Source: Aminiphilus circumscriptus DSM 16581
GTDB taxonomy: Bacteria; Synergistota; Synergistia; Synergistales; Aminiphilaceae
Direction of reading: 5' to 3'
DNA: 64,000 bases
NCBI RefSeq assembly: GCF_000526375.1
Contig: NZ_JAFY01000007.1
Location: 186,001-250,000 of the forward strand
Under the pieces are notes generated by a model. It was not told the origin of the DNA. It ran no database searches and saw nothing but the letters and a program-made list of their open reading frames with translations. Numbering within the stretch: position 1 is the first letter of the stretch; the number at the start of each line of letters is the position of its first letter. A program made the translations under genes and the position numbers. This document shows positions 60,223 through 64,000 of this stretch, one piece after another.

Positions 60223-60603
60223 ATGAAGCGTGTAGTGAGCACCGATAAAGCACCTGCTGCCATCGGGCCTTACAGCCAGGCGATCTGGATGGGGGATCTG
60301 CTCTTCCTGTCCGGACAGATTCCACTTGATCCTGTCACGGGACAGCTCGTGGGAAAAACTTCCGCGGAACAGGCGGAACAGGTCTTGAAGAACATTGGTG
60401 CCATTCTGGAATCCCAGGGGCTCTCCTTTCGAAATGTGTTGAAAACCACTGTGTTCTCCGTGGATTTGGGAGATTTTGCGGACGTGAACGCCGTGTATGC
60501 TCGTTGGTTCGAGACGGAGCCGCCCGCCCGTTCTTTCGTGGAAGTCTGTGGACTTCCCAAGGGCGCGAAGGTTGAAATTGAACTCATTGCCGCGAAAGGG
60601 TAG
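60223..60603 (+). CDS. ridA: RidA-family imine deaminase
   Basis: A 126-residue YjgF/RidA trimer protein that hydrolyses reactive enamine/imine by-products of PLP enzymes. APAAIGPYSQAIWMGDLLFLSGQIPLDP and the catalytic Arg in ARSFVEVCGLPKGAKVEIELIA are diagnostic. It fits a cell that uses much amino-acid chemistry. Start 60223 after AGAAGGAGGG, 43 bases after eno. Confidence 0.95.
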   Translation: MKRVVSTDKAPAAIGPYSQAIWMGDLLFLSGQIPLDPVTGQLVGKTSAEQAEQVLKNIGAILESQGLSFRNVLKTTVFSVDLGDFADVNAVYARWFETEPPARSFVEVCGLPKGAKVEIELIAAKG

Positions 60604-60651
60604 GATTCGTCCCCGAGGATGCCGATCCGGGAAAGAAGAGGAGACCAGAAA

Positions 60652-61281
60652 ATGAAGGTTGCCGAGCCCACCGTGGAACGTCTCGTGCAATATTATCGGT
60701 TGCTGGAACAGCTGCATGAGGAAGGCAGGAAGGTCGTCTCGTCCCAGGACATCGGCGAAATTCTCGCCTTCAAGGCAAGCCAGGTGCGAAAGGACTTGTC
60801 CTACTTCGGAGAAATCGGCAAGCGCGGCGTGGGCTATCACGTGGACAAACTCTTCGAGCACATTCGTGCCATTCTGTCTTCGCCGCGGGTGTGGCGGATG
60901 GCGCTCGTGGGGGTGGGGCATCTGGGAGAGGCTCTACTCGGGTACAATGCGCTTCGAAGCGAAAAATTCGGCATTTGCGCTCTTTTCGACGTGGATCCGG
61001 AGAAGGTCGGGAAAGAGATCGGAGGAATTCCCTGCTTTCACGTCGAGGAGATGACCGACGTGCTTCGCGAGCAGAATGTCGAGGTGGTCATCCTCACCGT
61101 TCCCGCCCATGTGGCGCAATCCTGCGTGGACAAAATCGCGAAGAGCGAGACGGTGAAAGGAATTCTCACCTTTGCACCTATTCCCGTTGTCGTGCCGGAC
61201 CGGATCCTCGTCTACAGCGTGGACATCTCGGTGGAACTCGAAAAACTGCTTTTCTATCTCAAGCAGGCGAATGGCGACTGA
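60652..61281 (+). CDS. rex: Redox-sensing repressor Rex
   Basis: A 209-residue NADH/NAD+-sensing repressor of anaerobic metabolism genes. N-terminal winged helix (VSSQDIGEILAFKASQVRKDLSYFG, the typical DNA-contact stretch), then a Rossmann domain with ALVGVGHLGEALLGY and a C-terminal helix swap. ATG at 60652 is preceded by AGAGGAGACC. It follows ridA by 48 bases. Confidence 0.96.
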   Translation: MKVAEPTVERLVQYYRLLEQLHEEGRKVVSSQDIGEILAFKASQVRKDLSYFGEIGKRGVGYHVDKLFEHIRAILSSPRVWRMALVGVGHLGEALLGYNALRSEKFGICALFDVDPEKVGKEIGGIPCFHVEEMTDVLREQNVEVVILTVPAHVAQSCVDKIAKSETVKGILTFAPIPVVVPDRILVYSVDISVELEKLLFYLKQANGD

Positions 61282-61363
61282 CCTTCTCTTTTCCCCTGAC
61301 CGGAGCTCGTGGTACAATCGAGTGCATTCCATGTCGAGAAGACATTTTGAGGAGGCGGTGTTG

Positions 61364-61792
61364 TTGCGAGCAATGCTGATTGGCTTCGCGAGTCTTCTGT
61401 GGCCCGGGGTCTGCCACGCCGAAGGCGCGTCGGCGGGATCGCAGGGAGGGCTTCTGGGCATGCTCATGCCCCTGGCGTTGTTTATCGTCATTTTTTACTT
61501 TCTGATCATTCGACCGCAAAAGAAAAAGCAAAAGCAGCACGAGAACATGCTGGCCTCCATCCGGAGAGGTGATCAGATCGTGACGGCGGGAGGCTTCTTC
61601 GGTGTCGTCAAGGACGTCAAGGATGACAGCTTCATCGTTGAAATCGCCGATGGCGTGAAGGTCCGCCTGCTCAAGAGTTCCGTTTCGTACAAGCGGTCTA
61701 CCGAAGAGAGCGACGTCGCCAAGACGTCTAAGAAGGAAGAAGAGACCGCTCCTCAGGAGGAGACGGCGTCTGAAATCGGCTCCGAACAGTAG
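61364..61792 (+). CDS. yajC: Preprotein translocase subunit YajC
   Basis: A Sec accessory protein in the SecDF-YajC complex; about 142 residues. One strong membrane helix (MLMPLALFIVIFYFLIIRP) is followed by KKKQKQHENMLASIRRGDQIVTAGGFFGVV. An acidic/basic tail ends at residue 142. Start uncertain: TTG at 61364 is eight bases after GAGGAGG, with an N-terminal hydrophobic stretch (MLIGFASLLWPGVCHA); TTG 61361 and ATG 61331 are alternatives. TACAAT at 61313 could be a -10. Confidence 0.92.
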   Translation: MRAMLIGFASLLWPGVCHAEGASAGSQGGLLGMLMPLALFIVIFYFLIIRPQKKKQKQHENMLASIRRGDQIVTAGGFFGVVKDVKDDSFIVEIADGVKVRLLKSSVSYKRSTEESDVAKTSKKEEETAPQEETASEIGSEQ

Positions 61793-61904
61793 GAGGCGCT
61801 CTTCGATCTGCCGCACGGAGTGGGTGCGAAGCGCCTGCTCCGTTTTTCTCATGTGCGGAGGGGTAGTGTTTCAAAAAAGACGGCATTAAGGAGGTCGTGT
61901 TTTC

Positions 61905-63293
61905 ATGTTGAAACGTGATCGCTGGCGGTTGCTGCTCGTTGTCCTGGTGGTCGCCGCCGCCCTGGCGTCGGTCTTTCCCATTCAGGGCAAGATCCGCCTG
62001 GGACTCGATCTGAAGGGGGGCGCCCATATCCTGCTGCAGGCCAAAGGGACGCCGGAAAACCCCGTTACCGAGGACAGTGTGGAGCGCCTTCTCGCCGTGC
62101 TTCGGAACCGTGTGGACCAGTACGGTGTTTCCGAGCCGGTCATTCAGCGCGAAGGCCGGGATCGTATCATCGTCGATCTCCCCGGAGTGGAGGATCCCGA
62201 GGCGGCCCTCGAATTGATCGGCAAGACAGCGCTTCTGGAGTTCCGTGCGGTGGAGGGCATATCGCCCAGGGTTCCCGCTTCGCCGGAGCGGAAGAATTAC
62301 GAGGATGATGCGAGTTTTGCCGCGGCGGAGGAACGTTGGAAGGCGGCGGCGGAGCAAGTTGCCGCTGCCCAGCAGGAGATGGCCGCCAGGGCCGAGGAAG
62401 ACGACGCGCTCGTGATCATGAAGGATGAAAAAAACGTCGCCTATCTTCTCGGGCCGCCCCTCGTCACCGGAAAGGATCTTCTCGATGCCAAGACCGCTTT
62501 CGACAATCTCGGGCGTCCCGTGGTGACCATCAAGTTCAACGCCGAAGGCACGAAACTTTTCGACAAGGCCACGGCGGACAATGTGGGACGTCAGCTCGCG
62601 ATCGCTCTCGACGGAGTTGTGGTTTCCGCGCCGGTGGTGCAGGAGAGAATCAGCGGCGGTGACGCGCAGATCTCCGGAAGTTTCTCCCCCGCGGAAGCGC
62701 AGCGCCTCGCCATCATGCTCCGGGCAGGCGCACTTCCCGTTCCGGTGGAAATTCTCGAAAACCGTTCCGTGGGACCCACTCTGGGAAGCGATTCCATCGA
62801 ATCCGGACTTCGTGCTGGATTGATCGGGGCGGCTTTGGTGGTGCTCTTCATGCTGCTCTACTACAGATTCCTCGGAATCGCTGCGGATGTGGCCTTGGGT
62901 GTGGCGGTTCTTCTCGTCTTCGCGGCACTCATCAGCTTGAAGGCGACCCTGACGCTTCCCGGCATCGCGGGAATCGTGCTCACCATCGGTATGGCCGTGG
63001 ATGGCAACATCCTCATCTATGAGCGCATCAAGGAGGAGCAGCGAGCGGGAAAAACACCTCTTGCTGCCGTCGACGCGGGATTCCGCAAGGCCATCACGAC
63101 CATTATGGATGCGAACATCACCACCCTCATCGCCGCTGCGGTGCTCTACTACTTCGGCAGCGGACCCATTCGAGGTTTCGCCGTGACCCTGAGCATCGGC
63201 ATTATGGCCAGCCTTTTCAGCGCCATCGTGGTGACCAGGGCTCTGCTGCAGATCTTCTTTGGGCGCAGCCGAAGTGTCCGGCTGCAGCAGTAG
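61905..63293 (+). CDS. secD: Protein translocase subunit SecD
   Basis: A 462-residue RND-family membrane protein that uses the proton motive force to pull exported proteins. LGLDLKGGAHILLQAKG and the periplasmic region with RVDQYGVSEPVIQREGRDRIIVDLPGV are followed by six helices, with the family signature TIGMAVDGNILIYERIKEE. Contains a charged insertion at about 130-170. Followed by secF after 19 bases. Confidence 0.96.
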   Translation: MLKRDRWRLLLVVLVVAAALASVFPIQGKIRLGLDLKGGAHILLQAKGTPENPVTEDSVERLLAVLRNRVDQYGVSEPVIQREGRDRIIVDLPGVEDPEAALELIGKTALLEFRAVEGISPRVPASPERKNYEDDASFAAAEERWKAAAEQVAAAQQEMAARAEEDDALVIMKDEKNVAYLLGPPLVTGKDLLDAKTAFDNLGRPVVTIKFNAEGTKLFDKATADNVGRQLAIALDGVVVSAPVVQERISGGDAQISGSFSPAEAQRLAIMLRAGALPVPVEILENRSVGPTLGSDSIESGLRAGLIGAALVVLFMLLYYRFLGIAADVALGVAVLLVFAALISLKATLTLPGIAGIVLTIGMAVDGNILIYERIKEEQRAGKTPLAAVDAGFRKAITTIMDANITTLIAAAVLYYFGSGPIRGFAVTLSIGIMASLFSAIVVTRALLQIFFGRSRSVRLQQ

Positions 63294-63312
63294 AGGGTTA
63301 GGAGGAGCGGAG

Positions 63313-64000
63313 ATGTCGTTGAGAACAAAGCACATTCGTTTTATGGAAATTCGCCGCGTTTCCCTTGCCCTGAGCGCGCTGCTGCTGCTGGGCAGTATGG
63401 CGTTGCTGATGACGAAGGGGCTCAATCTCGGTATCGATTTCACGGGAGGTATCATCGTTCAGGTCGAGTTCTCCTCTCCCGTGACGGTCAAAGAGGTGCG
63501 CGAGACCCTTGCCGAGAGCGGACAGCAGCACGTGACCATTCAGGCCTACAGCGACAGGGGAGTCATCGTTCGGCTCGCCGCGGACGATGAGGCATCCCAG
63601 AAGGCCGCCATCGACGCAATGAAGAAGAAGGATTCCGGAGTGAACGTGCTCCGCATCGAAAAAGTCGGGCCGGTGGTGGGAAAACAGCTTCGCGAGGAGG
63701 CCGTCGTTGCGGTTGCGGTGGCCCTTGTGGGCATTCTTCTCTACATCACGGTGCGTTTCCGGTTCCGTTTCGCCGTCGTGAGCGTGGTGGCCCTCTTGCA
63801 CGATACCATTCTCACTCTGGGACTTTTCAGCCTCCTTGGAAGAGAAATCTCTCTCACCTTTATCGCCGCGATTCTCACCGTCGTGGGCTATTCGCTGAAC
63901 GACACCATCGTCGTTCTCGACCGTGTCCGCGAGAACTGGAAGGAACTTCGCTCGAAGGGGATCGTCCATCTTCTCGACCTTTCCATCAACCAGACACTTT
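63313..64000 (+). CDS. secF: Protein translocase subunit SecF, 3'-truncated
   Basis: Open to the right window edge, so the C-terminus is missing; about 229 residues are visible. The first helix (VSLALSALLLLGSMALL) is followed by LNLGIDFTGGIIVQVEF, the SecF signature, then RIEKVGPVVGKQLREEAVVAV and helices with FVAVVSVVALLHDTILTLGLF-like VVALLHDTILTLG and YSLNDTIVVLDRVREN, which is the conserved SecF motif. Start ATG 63313 is preceded by GGAGGAGCGGAG. Confidence 0.95.
   Translation, partial: MSLRTKHIRFMEIRRVSLALSALLLLGSMALLMTKGLNLGIDFTGGIIVQVEFSSPVTVKEVRETLAESGQQHVTIQAYSDRGVIVRLAADDEASQKAAIDAMKKKDSGVNVLRIEKVGPVVGKQLREEAVVAVAVALVGILLYITVRFRFRFAVVSVVALLHDTILTLGLFSLLGREISLTFIAAILTVVGYSLNDTIVVLDRVRENWKELRSKGIVHLLDLSINQTL

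Overview
This 64 kb window is a gene-dense piece of a bacterial chromosome (GC-rich, roughly 60% by eye; almost every gene on the + strand, with many ATGA/GTGA stop-start overlaps). The most likely source is the phylum Synergistota. The reasons are a diderm envelope with a full Lpt set (lptA, lptB, lptC, lptD), an outer-membrane porin carrying an N-terminal SLH domain, a Rex repressor, a CIRCE-controlled groESL, a T-box leader, a membrane pyrophosphatase and a DUF4392 (D-glutamate cyclase-like) protein. Negativicutes share several of these traits and are the main alternative. The assignment is inference.

Region 1 (1-14.6 kb) is a surface-polysaccharide locus. It holds a fucosyltransferase-like GT10 (cut by the window edge), a GT2, and a CDP-sugar block: rfbF, rfbG, rfbH, an SDR reductase and a thiamine-diphosphate enzyme of the acetolactate-synthase fold. 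This order is what a branched 3,6-dideoxyhexose (yersiniose-like) pathway would need. GDP-L-fucose genes (gmd, fcl), an uncharacterised protein, and dTDP-rhamnose genes (rmlA, an atypical SDR, rmlD, rmlC; no rmlB) follow.

Region 2 (14.6-27.8 kb) has a long regulated leader and the SLH porin, a secreted coiled-coil protein, pfkA, a DUF4392 protein, an ECF S-component (minus strand), transaldolase-rho, a triple-LysM M23 peptidase, a GGDEF protein and pyrG. Region 3 (27.8-33.9 kb) is an envelope-assembly operon: three exported proteins of unknown family, then lptC, lptD and ddl. A minus-strand ion/anion transporter and greA follow.

Region 4 (35.9-40.9 kb) starts with a 100-bp MITE-like element with target-site duplications, then a consensus promoter, a T-box leader and the threonine operon thrC-thrB-lysC-asd. 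Region 5 (41-47 kb) has lptA-lptB, an orphan hydrogenase-maturation protease, murJ, an exported unknown, a Cys/Gly-rich zinc ribbon and tsaD. Region 6 (47-64 kb) has groES-groEL, guaA, larB, mobB, hppA, dnaG-rpoD, an S4 protein, eno, ridA, rex, yajC, secD and the start of secF (cut by the window end).

No rRNA, tRNA, CRISPR array or complete insertion sequence was recognised. The points most worth a second look are the CDP-sugar/ThDP-enzyme cluster, the T-box leader on thrC, the MITE-like element, the attenuator-like greA leader, and the SDR enzyme whose catalytic Lys is replaced by Asn.
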